Shown: piece after piece, positions 43,398 through 52,750 of the stretch
Numbering within the stretch: position 1 is the stretch's first letter
How the letters are laid out: the number at the start of each line of letters is the position of its first letter
Source: JACCQS01 sp963766765
Lineage (GTDB): Bacteria; Actinomycetota; Actinomycetes; Mycobacteriales; Geodermatophilaceae
DNA length: 64,000 nt
Assembly: GCA_963766765.1 (NCBI GenBank)
Contig: CAVYBR010000005.1
Span: 186,001 to 250,000, forward strand
Reading direction: 5' to 3'
The notes under the pieces: model-generated
Told to the model about the DNA's origin: nothing
Database searches by the model: none
What the model saw: only the letters and a program-made list of their open reading frames with translations
Program-made: the position numbers and the translations under genes

Positions 43398-44576
43398 GTG
43401 ACAGTGCATGAGTTGTCTCGGCCCGAAGCACGGCGGATCGCCGTGCGCGCACAGCTGCTGGACAGCCCCAGGCCGACTGACCTGCTGGAGGTGGTGCGGC
43501 ACCTGACTTTGCTGCAGAACGACTCCACTTCCTCGGTTGCGCCAAGTGCCGACCTGGTGGCGTGGAGTCGGCTGGGGTCCGCCTACTCGACAGCCGACCT
43601 TGCCGATGCCCTGGCGGCCTGCACGTTGATCGAGCTGCGCGGGATGATCCGTCCCTGCGAGGATGTGGCGCTCTACCGTGCCGACATGGCCGAACTTGCT
43701 CGGTGGCCAGACTCGGCTGAGCTGTCCGACTCGCAAGAAGCGACCTGCAGGTGGGTGCAGGTCAATGACGCCTTCCGGCAGGACATCCTCGAGCGACTGA
43801 GGTGCGACGGGCCGCTGACCTCCCGCGAACTTCCCGATACGGCATTCATCCCGTGGAAGTCGTCGGGATGGAACAACAACCGCAACGTCCGGATGATGCT
43901 CGAACACATGGAGCTGCGGGGCGAGGTGTCCACGGCCGGCCGTCGCGGCCGTGACCGGTTGTGGGACTTGGCGACGCGGATCTACCCCGATGACGAGGCG
44001 ATCCCCGCTGATGAGGCCTACCGGCTGCGCGAGGTGCGTCGGCTGCGGGCGCTGGGCATCGCACGCGCACGAGGGCCGGAGTGTCCGGTTGAGCCGAACG
44101 ATGTCGGCGAGGTCGGCGAGCCCGCTGTGGTCGAAGGCGTGAAAGGCACGTGGCGGGTCGACCCCTCGCAGTTGGGTCAACTTTTCACGGGGCGTGCGGC
44201 GCTGTTGTCACCGCTGGACCGCCTGGTGTACGACCGGAAGCGGATGGTCGAGCTCTTCGAGTTCGACTACCAGTTGGAGATGTACAAGCCCGCGAGTGAT
44301 CGACGCTGGGGCTACTTCGCCCTGCCCATCCTCTATGGGGACCGGCTGGTGGGGAAGGTCGATGCCACCACGGATCGGCCTGCCGGGGTACTGCGGGTCA
44401 ACGCGATCCACCAAGACGTGCCGTTCACCAAGGCGATGAGCACGGCGGTGCATCGGGAGATCACCGACCTGGCTCGCATGCTGGACGTGGAAGTCCGACA
44501 CACGCTCACCGGAGTCCATGGGGCGGGCACGGAAAATCGGATTACCGGAAGACGCCGGATCATTACGGTGACGTGA
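43398..44576 (+). CDS. Winged-helix DNA glycosylase of the YcaQ/AlkX (AlkZ-like) family
   Basis: 392 residues. The QND at residues 40-42 fits the Q-x-D catalytic motif of the AlkX/YcaQ branch, which unhooks interstrand crosslinks; AlkZ itself has Q-x-Q. Later conserved segments are RGMIRPCEDVALY, NVRMMLEHMELRGEV and LLSPLDRLVYDRKRM. It is therefore a probable DNA repair glycosylase. GTG at 43398 was chosen to start close to VHELSRPEARRIAV, since the longer open frame upstream looks unconserved. The VOC gene overlaps its stop by one base. Confidence 0.82.
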   Translation: MTVHELSRPEARRIAVRAQLLDSPRPTDLLEVVRHLTLLQNDSTSSVAPSADLVAWSRLGSAYSTADLADALAACTLIELRGMIRPCEDVALYRADMAELARWPDSAELSDSQEATCRWVQVNDAFRQDILERLRCDGPLTSRELPDTAFIPWKSSGWNNNRNVRMMLEHMELRGEVSTAGRRGRDRLWDLATRIYPDDEAIPADEAYRLREVRRLRALGIARARGPECPVEPNDVGEVGEPAVVEGVKGTWRVDPSQLGQLFTGRAALLSPLDRLVYDRKRMVELFEFDYQLEMYKPASDRRWGYFALPILYGDRLVGKVDATTDRPAGVLRVNAIHQDVPFTKAMSTAVHREITDLARMLDVEVRHTLTGVHGAGTENRITGRRRIITVT

Positions 44577-45301
44577 TGACTTCTCGGCTCATTGATCTCT
44601 CCTTCGATGCGAACGATCCGCTCCAACTCGCCCGCTTCTGGGCTGCGGCATTGGGTTGGAAGATCGACGACGAGACCGATGAGGAGGTCGGTCTGGTGCC
44701 AACGGATGGCACCGGGTTCGGCGTTCTGTTCCTGCCGGTCCCGGAGCCGAAGGCGGGCCAGAATCGGATCCATCTCGATCTGACGACCACGTCCCTCGCT
44801 GACCAGGAGGAGACGGTGGCGATGTTGGTCGAGCTCGGGGGCCGGCACATCGATATCGGCCAGAGTCCGGACGAGGGGCACGTCGTGCTCGCCGACCCCG
44901 AGGGCAACGAATTCTGCATCATCGAGCCGGACAACTCCTTCCTCGCTGACTGCGGACGCTTCGGATCGATCACGTGCGACGGGACCCGGGAGGTTGGGTA
45001 CTTCTGGAGCAAGGCCCTTGGCTGGCCGCTGGTGTGGGATCAGGATGAGGAAACCGCGATCCGCGCGCCGGACGGCACTGGTCCGCTGATCACCTGGGGC
45101 GGCCCGCCGATCCCCCAGAAGGAGGGGAAGAACCGGCTCCATCTCGACATTGCGCCGCCCCCCGACGTTGATCAGCAAGCGGAGGTGGACCGCCTCGTTT
45201 CGCTCGGTGCGCGGCGAATCGACATCGGCCAGGGCGACGTGACGTGGGTCGTCATGGCCGATCCCGACGACAACGAGTTCTGTGTCTTGAGTCCGCGCTA
45301 G
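44576..45301 (+). CDS. VOC-family protein with two glyoxalase-like domains
   Basis: 241 residues with two tandem vicinal-oxygen-chelate domains: SFDANDPLQLARFWAAALGW and a C-terminal repeat beginning SITCDGTREVGYFWSKALGW. Both share ADPEGNEFC / ADPDDNEFC, the usual C-terminal signature. Activity may be antibiotic binding, isomerase or dioxygenase; no metal ligands are certain by eye. ATG 44576 overlaps the previous stop; an in-frame GTG lies just before at 44573. Confidence 0.85.
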   Translation: MTSRLIDLSFDANDPLQLARFWAAALGWKIDDETDEEVGLVPTDGTGFGVLFLPVPEPKAGQNRIHLDLTTTSLADQEETVAMLVELGGRHIDIGQSPDEGHVVLADPEGNEFCIIEPDNSFLADCGRFGSITCDGTREVGYFWSKALGWPLVWDQDEETAIRAPDGTGPLITWGGPPIPQKEGKNRLHLDIAPPPDVDQQAEVDRLVSLGARRIDIGQGDVTWVVMADPDDNEFCVLSPR

Positions 45302-45317
45302 CGCGCTGCGGGCGCAG

Positions 45318-46181
45318 ATGTCGCCAAGCAGGAAAGTGAACCCTGCATGGCTGGGCGAGCTGGGCTTCGAGCTCGGCGCTCGAGCCGAGACCGGCGAGTC
45401 CGACAAGGGTGCGTGGTTCGCGACGGCGCCGGACGGAGCGCCGGTGGTGCTCAAGTGGTTTCCGGACGAGACCGTCGCTGACCGCTACGCCGTGCTGCTC
45501 CCCGGCCTCGTCGAGCTCCGATCACGCGGCGTCCCGGTGCCGGAGTACCCCTACGTCCTCGTCGTCGACGGCTGGACGCTGTCGGCACAGCAGGTCCTGC
45601 CGGGCGCGTCGGTGGACAACCCGGCAGCGGCGATGGTGGAGCAGGTCGTCGATTGCGTCGCCGCCATGACCGGTGTCGCGTGTCCGCTGCCGCCGCCGGA
45701 CCTGCTTCCCTGGGGTGCGTCGGTCGTGCACACGCTGACCGATGGCGTGGCCGGGTGGGCGATGCACGAGCCCCTGCGCACCGGGGATCGGCGCAGCGCG
45801 GCCGTGCTCGACCGCGTGCTGGCCGTCGGCGCCGACGCAGACCCGGCGTGGTTTCCGACCGACGGACTCGTGCACCTGGACCTGCACACCGACAACATCC
45901 TCGCCGGCGACGACGGCACGCTGACCGGGATCATCGACTGGGAGGGTGCCTGCGGCGGCGATCCTCGCTTCGATCTGGTCAGGTTCGCATTCGACCTCGA
46001 CGGCCACGATCAACCGATCTGGGAGGTCGTCGAGGCCACCGGTATCGCGCCGCGCGTGCTTCGGGCCTACGTCGCGCACCACGCGCTACGGTGCACGTCC
46101 TGGCAGATCCGCCACCACCCCGAGGACGTGCCACGCCAGCTCGACCGCGCCGAACGTGTCCTCGACAGGTACGGGGCCTAG
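45318..46181 (+). CDS. Aminoglycoside-phosphotransferase-like kinase (APH fold)
   Basis: 287 residues. The catalytic loop HLDLHTDNIL (near 186) and the metal-binding IIDWEGA (near 205) identify the APH/choline-kinase fold. The ATP-binding Lys is probably in VVLKWF. The substrate is unknown; many such genes in actinobacteria do not confer resistance. ATG 45318, in the same direction as the VOC gene. A tRNA gene on the opposite strand follows. Confidence 0.85.
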   Translation: MSPSRKVNPAWLGELGFELGARAETGESDKGAWFATAPDGAPVVLKWFPDETVADRYAVLLPGLVELRSRGVPVPEYPYVLVVDGWTLSAQQVLPGASVDNPAAAMVEQVVDCVAAMTGVACPLPPPDLLPWGASVVHTLTDGVAGWAMHEPLRTGDRRSAAVLDRVLAVGADADPAWFPTDGLVHLDLHTDNILAGDDGTLTGIIDWEGACGGDPRFDLVRFAFDLDGHDQPIWEVVEATGIAPRVLRAYVAHHALRCTSWQIRHHPEDVPRQLDRAERVLDRYGA

Positions 46182-46198
46182 AGCCGGCAATGATGCGG

Positions 46199-46283
46199 TG
46201 TCCGAGGGGGGACTTGAACCCCCACGCCCGTTAAAGGGCACTAGCACCTCAAGCTAGCGCGTCTGCCATTCCGCCACCCGGAC
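46199..46283 (-). tRNA. tRNA-Leu (anticodon GAG)
   Basis: Complement of 46199-46283. The acceptor stem pairs GTCCGGG with CTCGGAC; the anticodon stem CTAGC/GCTAG encloses the loop TTGAGGT, so the anticodon is GAG, decoding CTC/CTT. A long variable arm (TGCCC...GGGC) marks a type II tRNA, and the T arm is GGGGG-TTCAAGT-CCCCC. The CCA end is not encoded, as is usual in many actinobacteria. Confidence 0.96.
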
Positions 46284-46351
46284 AAGGGTGCAGCGAGCCA
46301 CGATACCGAAGGGGTGAATCGCCGGCAGGCGACCGGTGGTAGGAACGTCCC

Positions 46352-47674
46352 ATGGCAACGAGGCCCCCGTCCCAGACCGCGCAGGAAGAGGTCGTCGAGC
46401 TCTGCTCCGACCTGATCCGCATCGACACGACCAACACCGGAGACACCGAGACCAGTGCCGGGGAGCGCGTCGCCGCTGAGTACGTCGCCGCAAAGCTCGA
46501 CGAGATCGGGCTGGAGACGACCATCCTGGAATCGGCAGCGAAGCGCGCCAGTCTCGTCGCGCGCATCCCCGGGCAGGACAGGTCGCGTGACGCGCTGCTG
46601 ATTCACGGCCACCTGGACGTCGTACCGGCCGAACCCGCCGAATGGAGCGTGCATCCCTTCTCCGGCGAGGAACGCGACGGCTATCTGTGGGGCCGCGGTG
46701 CGGTCGACATGAAGGACATGGATGCGATGACGCTTGCCGTCGTACGGCAATGGCACCGGGAGGGATACGTGCCACCGCGCGACATCGTGCTTGCCTTCGT
46801 GGCAGACGAAGAGGCGGGCGGCAAGTTCGGTGCCCGCTGGCTGGTGGACAACCATCCGGAACTCTTCGAGGGCGCTACGGAGGCGATCAGCGAGGTCGGC
46901 GGGTTCAGCCTGACCGTCCGGGACGACCTGCGTCTGTACCTGATTCAGACCGCAGAGAAGGGCATCGGCTGGATGAAGCTGCGGGCAACCGGGCGGCCGG
47001 GCCACGGTTCGATGGTGCACGACGACAACGCGGTGAGCCGGCTGTGCGAGGCAGTCGCCCGGCTTGGGAAACATGAGTTCCCGATCACGATGACAAAGAC
47101 TGTTCGCCAGTTCCTGGACGCACTCAGCGAGGCGTACGGAGTCGAATTCGACATCGACAATCTCGACGAGACTCTGGCCAAGTTGGGCGGTCTGGCGAAC
47201 ATCATCGGCGCAACCCTGCGCAACACGGCGAACCCCACGATGCTCGATGCCGGTTACAAGGCCAACGTGATCCCGAGTTCTGCCAGCGCCGTCGTCGACG
47301 GACGATTCCTGCCCGGCCAGGAGGAGGAATTCGAACGGCAGCTCGACGAGATCCTAGGTAGTGACATCACCCGGGAATGGATCGTCAAGGACCAGGCCCT
47401 GGAGACCGGGTTCGATGGTCCGTTGATCGATCAGATGGTCGCCGCACTGCGCGCTGAGGACCCCTACGCTCGCCCGATCCCGTACACCATGTCCGGGGGT
47501 ACGGACGCCAAGTCGTTCGAGCGGCTCGGAATGCGCTGCTTCGGGTTCTCGCCGCTGCAACTGCCTCCCGAGCTCGACTTCGCCGCGCTCTTCCATGGCA
47601 TCGACGAGCGCGTACCGATCGACGGACTCACGTTCGGCGTACGGGTGCTCGACCGCTTCCTCAGAGCAAGCTGA
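46352..47674 (+). CDS. M20-family metallopeptidase
   Basis: 440 residues. The zinc ligands lie in HGHLDVVPA (near 86), GRGAVDMKDM (near 115) and FVADEEAGG (near 151). A lid/dimerisation domain follows, with GRPGHGSMV. The enzyme hydrolyses amide bonds of small peptides or acyl-amino acids with two Zn ions. ATG 46352. The SDR gene overlaps its stop by one base. Confidence 0.9.
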   Translation: MATRPPSQTAQEEVVELCSDLIRIDTTNTGDTETSAGERVAAEYVAAKLDEIGLETTILESAAKRASLVARIPGQDRSRDALLIHGHLDVVPAEPAEWSVHPFSGEERDGYLWGRGAVDMKDMDAMTLAVVRQWHREGYVPPRDIVLAFVADEEAGGKFGARWLVDNHPELFEGATEAISEVGGFSLTVRDDLRLYLIQTAEKGIGWMKLRATGRPGHGSMVHDDNAVSRLCEAVARLGKHEFPITMTKTVRQFLDALSEAYGVEFDIDNLDETLAKLGGLANIIGATLRNTANPTMLDAGYKANVIPSSASAVVDGRFLPGQEEEFERQLDEILGSDITREWIVKDQALETGFDGPLIDQMVAALRAEDPYARPIPYTMSGGTDAKSFERLGMRCFGFSPLQLPPELDFAALFHGIDERVPIDGLTFGVRVLDRFLRAS

Positions 47675-48501
47675 TGGCCGACCGGCAGCCGACCGCACTG
47701 ATCACCGGCGGGGTCGGCGGATTCGGGTTGGCACTCGCCCGGCAGTTGCGCTCCCGCGGCGACAACGTCGCGCTTGCCGACGTCGATGTTGACCGCGGCC
47801 GCGAAGCCGCAGACGAACTCGGGGCACTGTTTCTCCCGCTCGACGTGGGTGACCTAGCGGCCAACCACCGGGCCGTCGCCCAGGTGGAATCCCATTTCGA
47901 TGGACTTGACTCGGTCTTCCTCAACGCCGGGATCCTCGGGCCACAGGACCCCGCTGGGCCGCTGGACATCCGGGCCTACGAGGCGATCGTGGGTGCCAAC
48001 CTGAACGGGGTCGTATACGGGATCGATGCGGCGATCCCGGCGCTGCGCCGGTCGGGTGGAGGTCGGATCGTCGTCACCGCATCGCTGGCAGGGCTCGTGC
48101 CGATGCCCGGCGATCCGTTCTATTCGATGACCAAGAGCGCGGCCCTCGCCTACAGCCGGGCCATGGCGGCGCGACTCGTGACCGAGGCCATCACCGTGTC
48201 TGTCGTCTGCCCCGGCTTCGCGGATACCCCGATGCTCGGCGGCTTGCGAGCGGCATTCGAAGCGGCCGGCTTTCCCATCCTCACAGCCGAGGAAGTGGCC
48301 GCGGCGTTGCTGCTCGCCCACGACGAGGGCGAGGCCGGGTCTGCCTACATCGTGCAGCCGGGGATGCCGCCCACGCCGTACCGGTTCCGTAACGTTCCGG
48401 CGGCTCGGGATACGTCGGGTACGCACGTTGCGGTTCCGCAGGACCTGGCCGCCCACAACGCTGCGGCGCCCGCCGCTCGCGGCGGTGCGCAGAGTTCTTG
48501 A
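47674..48501 (+). CDS. Short-chain dehydrogenase/reductase
   Basis: 275 residues. The cofactor motif TGGVGGFG (near 10-17) is followed by the catalytic Ser in TASLAG and YSMTKSA with Tyr and Lys. The last 45 residues form an extra C-terminal tail, uncommon in the family. It oxidises or reduces an unknown alcohol. ATG overlaps the peptidase stop, so they are probably in one operon. Confidence 0.88.
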   Translation: MADRQPTALITGGVGGFGLALARQLRSRGDNVALADVDVDRGREAADELGALFLPLDVGDLAANHRAVAQVESHFDGLDSVFLNAGILGPQDPAGPLDIRAYEAIVGANLNGVVYGIDAAIPALRRSGGGRIVVTASLAGLVPMPGDPFYSMTKSAALAYSRAMAARLVTEAITVSVVCPGFADTPMLGGLRAAFEAAGFPILTAEEVAAALLLAHDEGEAGSAYIVQPGMPPTPYRFRNVPAARDTSGTHVAVPQDLAAHNAAAPAARGGAQSS

Positions 48502-48610
48502 CCGTTGCGCGGGTCTGTCGCGAAAATCGCCTGAGCGCGCACCAGGGCGCCACCCGTCACCGGCAAGCACTGAGTGCCCCTGGATCCCCATCTGACATCG
48601 GGATCAGGAC

Positions 48611-49387
48611 ATGACCATGGATGACACACCGCACACGGCGAACGAACCGAGCAAGGCGGCGCCGCCCGGCGCTGACCTGCGTCAGATCCGTACCCAGGCC
48701 AAGGAGTTGCGCCGAGCCGCTCGGCAAGGTCACCCGGAGTCGGTGACGCTCTTCCGGGCGCATCACCCCGACGCAGATCGGATCACCGCTAACGCAAAGT
48801 CACTGCGGGACATCACGTTACGGCAGGCACAGCTAGTCCTCGCCAGGAGCCACGGAAGTCCGAGCTGGCACGAGTTGATCCAAATCGTCGGGACCAGTCG
48901 GGTCGAAGAACGCGAGATGCACCGATGGTTCGGCGTGGAGTTCAACAACGAAGTATGGGGCCTCCTCGACGACGGATTGACCGCAGACAGCCCGTTGGAC
49001 GATCGCGAGCTGGCCCTCTCGGGCGCGTACGCGTCGCTGCGGCACTGGACTGATGCAGGCACTCGAATCAACCAGGCACGCGCCCATCATCTGATCTCAC
49101 GGGTAGCGGTTGCGCTCGGGCTGACCGACCCGGCGTTGGCACATGCGCAACGGTGTCTGTACCTCGTTACCGAGAACCCCGACGAGGCAGCCGATTGGGA
49201 TGCCGGGTTCGCCCATGAGGCACTGGCTCGCGCCATGGCGGCAGCCGGGGACCTCGAGGCGGCAGGCGAGCATCGGCGCCGCGCGGAGGAGATCACCGCG
49301 GCGGTTGCCGATCCCGGGGATCGGGAGGTCCTGGCCGCCGAGTTGGCCCGCGAACCGTGGTTCGGCTTGGTCCCCGCGCCCCGCTGA
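48611..49387 (+). CDS. Uncharacterised helical-repeat protein
   Basis: 258 residues. The N-terminal 90 have the segment LRQIRTQAKELRRAARQGHPESVTLF, then RDITLRQAQLVLARSHGSPSWHEL, which is common before ankyrin or TPR modules. The C-terminal 150 residues are helical with TPR-like pairs (SRVAVALGLTDPALAHAQRCL, FAHEALARAMAAAGD). No enzyme motif recognised; a protein-protein interaction role is plausible. ATG 48611, with an alternative ATG at 48617. Confidence 0.7.
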   Translation: MTMDDTPHTANEPSKAAPPGADLRQIRTQAKELRRAARQGHPESVTLFRAHHPDADRITANAKSLRDITLRQAQLVLARSHGSPSWHELIQIVGTSRVEEREMHRWFGVEFNNEVWGLLDDGLTADSPLDDRELALSGAYASLRHWTDAGTRINQARAHHLISRVAVALGLTDPALAHAQRCLYLVTENPDEAADWDAGFAHEALARAMAAAGDLEAAGEHRRRAEEITAAVADPGDREVLAAELAREPWFGLVPAPR

Positions 49388-49415
49388 CCGGTCGGCTAGC
49401 GTCGTGCCCGTGACG

Positions 49416-50372
49416 ATGAAGGCGTGGCGGGTCCACGAGCTCGGACGCCCAGCCGACGCCCTGCAACTGGAGGATGTCGAGGTCCCGACTCCAGGCGATG
49501 GCCAGGTGCTCGTCAAGGTTCGCGCTGCCGCACTGAACTTCCCCGACCTCCTGATGATCGCCGGGAAATACCAGGAGCGGCCGCCGCTTCCGTTCATTCC
49601 CGGCGTGGAGCTGACCGGGGAGGTCGTGGGCAGCGGTGAGCGCGTGCTCGGCGCACCCGCCGCCGGATCAGGAGCGTTTGCCGAATACACGCTGATGGGC
49701 GTGGACAACGCCTACCCGGTGCCCGACAACATGCCTGACCGCGACGCGGCGGCGCTGTTCCTCACCTATCAGACCGGCTACGTCGGCCTGCACCGTCGCG
49801 CTCAGCTCAAGCCGGGAGAAGTCGTTCTCGTCCACGCCGGCGCCGGCGGAGTCGGCTCCGCTGCGATCCAGCTCGCCAAGGCTGCCGGAGCCCTCGTCAT
49901 CGCCACGGCTGGGGGACCGGAAAAGGTGGCGGTCTGTCTCGACTTGGGCGCGGACCATGCCATCGACTATCTGGCCGGGGACTTCGTCGGACCGGTCAAG
50001 GAGATCACCGGCGGTCGTGGCGCAGACGTCATCTACGACCCGGTCGGCGGAGACGTGTTCGACTCCTCGCGCAAGTGCGTCGCCTTCGAAGGGCGCATCG
50101 TCGTCGTCGGTTTCACCAGCGGCCGGATCGCGGATGCCCCGACCAACCACGCCCTGGTGAAGAACTACAGCGTCGTGGGACTGCACTGGGGTCTGTACCG
50201 AACTCACGAGCCGGCACTCATCTCGGAGGTGCACGAGGAGTTGGTCGCGCTCTATCTGCGCGGGGCGATCAAACCGCTGGTCTCGCAAGCACTCCCGTTG
50301 GCGCAAGCAGTTGAGGCTCTGGCCATGCTCGGCACGCGTGCCACCACCGGCAAGGTTGTCCTGACGCCGTAG
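49416..50372 (+). CDS. NADPH:quinone oxidoreductase family, zinc-independent MDR protein
   Basis: 318 residues. The medium-chain dehydrogenase domains show LNFPDLLMIAGKYQ, then the Rossmann motif GAGGVGSAAIQLAK (near 143), and VIYDPVGGDVFDSS. The zinc ligands of alcohol dehydrogenases are absent, consistent with a quinone oxidoreductase or enoyl reductase. ATG 49416 preferred over GTG 49410 by two residues. Stops 15 bases from the convergent DUF5703 gene. Confidence 0.88.
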   Translation: MKAWRVHELGRPADALQLEDVEVPTPGDGQVLVKVRAAALNFPDLLMIAGKYQERPPLPFIPGVELTGEVVGSGERVLGAPAAGSGAFAEYTLMGVDNAYPVPDNMPDRDAAALFLTYQTGYVGLHRRAQLKPGEVVLVHAGAGGVGSAAIQLAKAAGALVIATAGGPEKVAVCLDLGADHAIDYLAGDFVGPVKEITGGRGADVIYDPVGGDVFDSSRKCVAFEGRIVVVGFTSGRIADAPTNHALVKNYSVVGLHWGLYRTHEPALISEVHEELVALYLRGAIKPLVSQALPLAQAVEALAMLGTRATTGKVVLTP

Positions 50373-50387
50373 AGGTCGGTAGTCGGT

Positions 50388-50594
50388 TCAGAGCACCGGG
50401 CCGGGAAGATGGGCATGGACGCGGCGCCGACGCAGGGTCACCTTGCGAGTCCCGTCAGCGTGCAGGAGCACCCTGGCGAGCTCCCAGCCGCCGGTATCGG
50501 CCTGTAATGACAAAAGCACCGCCGCGGATGCGCGGTCGGTGCCCGGGGGGATGCGCACGGGTACGTAGTCGTACTCCGTGCGCACGCTCTTCAT
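50388..50594 (-). CDS. DUF5703 family small protein
   Basis: 68 residues. VPVRIPPGTDRASAAVLLSL and GGWELARVLLHADGTRKVTLRRR match the DUF5703 pattern, a small beta-rich protein of unknown function found in actinobacteria. The tail HAHLPGPVL is basic. ATG 50594. The function is unknown, and the gene stands alone between the quinone oxidoreductase and aldo/keto reductase genes. Confidence 0.75.
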   Translation of the reverse strand: MKSVRTEYDYVPVRIPPGTDRASAAVLLSLQADTGGWELARVLLHADGTRKVTLRRRRVHAHLPGPVL

Positions 50595-50660
50595 CCCAGG
50601 AATGTTCGCTCAGAATTCGACGCTCTGCAACTCCCAGCCGCCACCTGGTGAAATCTGCTC

Positions 50661-51641
50661 TCAGCCATCCGGTTCGTCGTCCTCCGGCACTCCCTCAGGG
50701 GCTGAGACGTCGTCGAGGGCGCGGCGGATCTCGACGGGAAGCGTGAGGTCCTCAGCGACCAGGGAGCCGGCAAGTTGCGCGGCCGTGCGGGCACCGACGA
50801 TGGGTGCCACGACTCCCGGCTGATCACGGACCCAGGACAAGGCCACGGCCAACGGCGAGGTTCCGAGGCCGTCCGCCGCCGTGATCACCGCCTCGACGAT
50901 CCGCTGGTCGCGGGGCGTGCGCAGCGGGTCGATGTGGGCCGCCCACTGCGGATGCGCGCCGCGCGAATCCGACGGCGTCGCATGCCGGTACTTGCCGGTG
51001 AGCACACCGCGCGCGAGCGGGGACCAGGGCAGGACACCCAATCCGAGCGCCTCGGCCGCTGGCACGACTTCGGTTTCGACGCCTCGGCGCAGCAAGGAGT
51101 ACTCGACCTGATGGGACACGATCGGTGACCGGCCGGGCCAGGCTCGCTGCCAGGTCGCAGCTTGGGCGGACTGCCATCCGCTGAAGTTGCTGATGCCGAG
51201 ATAGCGAACCTTTCCGCTGTCCACGGCGTGGTCGAGCGCGGCAAGGGTCTCGTCCAGCGGCGTCGCGTCGTCGAAGGCGTGCAGTTGCCAGACGTCGACG
51301 TGATCGACGCCGAGCCGATGAAGCGAGTTGTCCAACGCGCTGAGCAGATGCCCACGCGAGTTGCCTCGATCCATCGGGCTGGGTCCGGTAGGCAAATGGG
51401 CCTTCGTTGCCAACAGGATCTCGCTGCGCGCGATCGATCCACGCAACAGTCGGCCGATGGTCCGCTCGCTGTCCCCGTCCGCGTACACGTCGGCGGTGTC
51501 CACCAACGTGCCACCGGCATCGAGGAAGGCCCGCGTCTGAGCAGTCGCCTCGTCCTCGTCGGAGTCCAGGCCCCACATCATCGTGCCGAGAGCCATCCGA
51601 GAGACGACGAGTCCGCTGTTGCCCAGACGGCGCTGTTCCAT
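50661..51641 (-). CDS. Aldo/keto reductase
   Basis: 326 residues. The tetrad is visible as Asp in DTADVY, the Tyr in the same segment, Lys in ATKAHL and His in WQLHAFD. LGISNFSGWQ and HQVEYSLLRRGVE fit the family's (beta/alpha)8 barrel. It reduces aldehydes or ketones with NADPH. ATG 51641 gives the common MEQRRLGNSGL start; an ATG at 51653 adds four residues. The LLM gene lies divergently 62 bases away, so both promoters share that stretch. Confidence 0.9.
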   Translation of the reverse strand: MEQRRLGNSGLVVSRMALGTMMWGLDSDEDEATAQTRAFLDAGGTLVDTADVYADGDSERTIGRLLRGSIARSEILLATKAHLPTGPSPMDRGNSRGHLLSALDNSLHRLGVDHVDVWQLHAFDDATPLDETLAALDHAVDSGKVRYLGISNFSGWQSAQAATWQRAWPGRSPIVSHQVEYSLLRRGVETEVVPAAEALGLGVLPWSPLARGVLTGKYRHATPSDSRGAHPQWAAHIDPLRTPRDQRIVEAVITAADGLGTSPLAVALSWVRDQPGVVAPIVGARTAAQLAGSLVAEDLTLPVEIRRALDDVSAPEGVPEDDEPDG

Positions 51642-51703
51642 GACCGGCACCATATTCCGGGGCTTTGCCAGGTCGCTCAGGGCTCGCCGTAAGGTCTCTC
51701 CCC

Positions 51704-52747
51704 GTGCGTCTAGGACTCAACCTCGGCTACTGGGGTGCCGGCAACGACAAGGACAACCTGGCCCTGGCCCGCGAGGCGGACGCGATGGGGTACAGCGTCG
51801 TCTGGGCGGCCGAGGCGTACGGGTCCGACGTGCCGAGTGTCCTTGCCTTTGTAGCTGCCCAGACCACCCGGATCGACGTTGGCGCCGCGATCATGCAGAT
51901 CCCGGCCCGTACGCCCGCGATGGCTGCCATGACCGCAGCCACTCTGGACACCCTGTCCGACGGTCGCTTCAGAATGGGGTTGGGCGTGAGCGGCCCACAG
52001 GTCTCCGAAGGCTGGCATGGGGTGCGCTTCGACAAGCCGCTGGGCCGCACCCGCGAATACGTCGACATCGTCCGGATGGCGCTGGCCAGGCAGCGGGTCC
52101 GCTACGCCGGCGAGCACTACGCCCTGCCGCTACCTGACGGTCCGGGTAAGGCGCTGATGCTCACGGTCCATCCCGCGCGAGCCGACATCCCCATCTACCT
52201 GGCCGCCGTCGGGCCGAAGAACCTCGAACTCACCGGGGAGATCGCCGATGGCTGGCTGGCGATCTTCTTCGCTCCCGAACACAGCGCTGACCAGCTGGCC
52301 GCCATCCGGGCCGGTCGCGCCAAGAGCGGACGAACGTCGGACTTCGACGTGGTTCCAACGGTGCCGATCTCCGTCGGCGACGATCTGCAGGCGGCCGCTG
52401 ACCCCATCCGGCCCTACTGCGCCCTCTATGTCGGCGGCATGGGCAGCCGCGACCAGAACTTCTACAACGCCGCGGCGCGCCGGATGGGGTTTGAAGCTGC
52501 GGCCACAGAGATCCAGGACCACTTTCTCAACCGCGACTACGCCGCCGCCGCGGCTGCCGTGCCCTTCGAGTTCATCGACCGCACGGCGCTGATCGGCCCC
52601 GTCGACCGGATCGCGGAACGGATGGGCGTCTACGCCGACGCCGGGGTCACGACCCTCACGGTCGCGGTGCACCACGGGGATCTCGAGCAGCGCCTGGCCA
52701 CCCTTCGCGGCGCGGTGGACGCACTCGAGGCATCCGGTCGAGGCTGA
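51704..52747 (+). CDS. LLM-class F420-dependent oxidoreductase
   Basis: 347 residues. The bacterial-luciferase-like barrel is recognised by RLGLNLGYWGAGND, LDTLSDGRFRMGLGVSGPQV and IYLAAVGPKNLELTGEIADGW. Such proteins use the deazaflavin F420 or FMN; substrate unknown. The GTG at 51704 was chosen from the typical beginning of the family. uppP follows three bases after the stop, suggesting co-transcription. Confidence 0.9.
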   Translation: MRLGLNLGYWGAGNDKDNLALAREADAMGYSVVWAAEAYGSDVPSVLAFVAAQTTRIDVGAAIMQIPARTPAMAAMTAATLDTLSDGRFRMGLGVSGPQVSEGWHGVRFDKPLGRTREYVDIVRMALARQRVRYAGEHYALPLPDGPGKALMLTVHPARADIPIYLAAVGPKNLELTGEIADGWLAIFFAPEHSADQLAAIRAGRAKSGRTSDFDVVPTVPISVGDDLQAAADPIRPYCALYVGGMGSRDQNFYNAAARRMGFEAAATEIQDHFLNRDYAAAAAAVPFEFIDRTALIGPVDRIAERMGVYADAGVTTLTVAVHHGDLEQRLATLRGAVDALEASGRG

Positions 52748-52750
52748 CTC

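Noticed and set aside
50604..50660. Remnant peptide GGGWELQSVEF just after the aldo/keto reductase stop on the minus strand
   Set aside because: It resembles the GGWELA part of the neighbouring DUF5703 protein, but is only about a dozen codons and could be chance.
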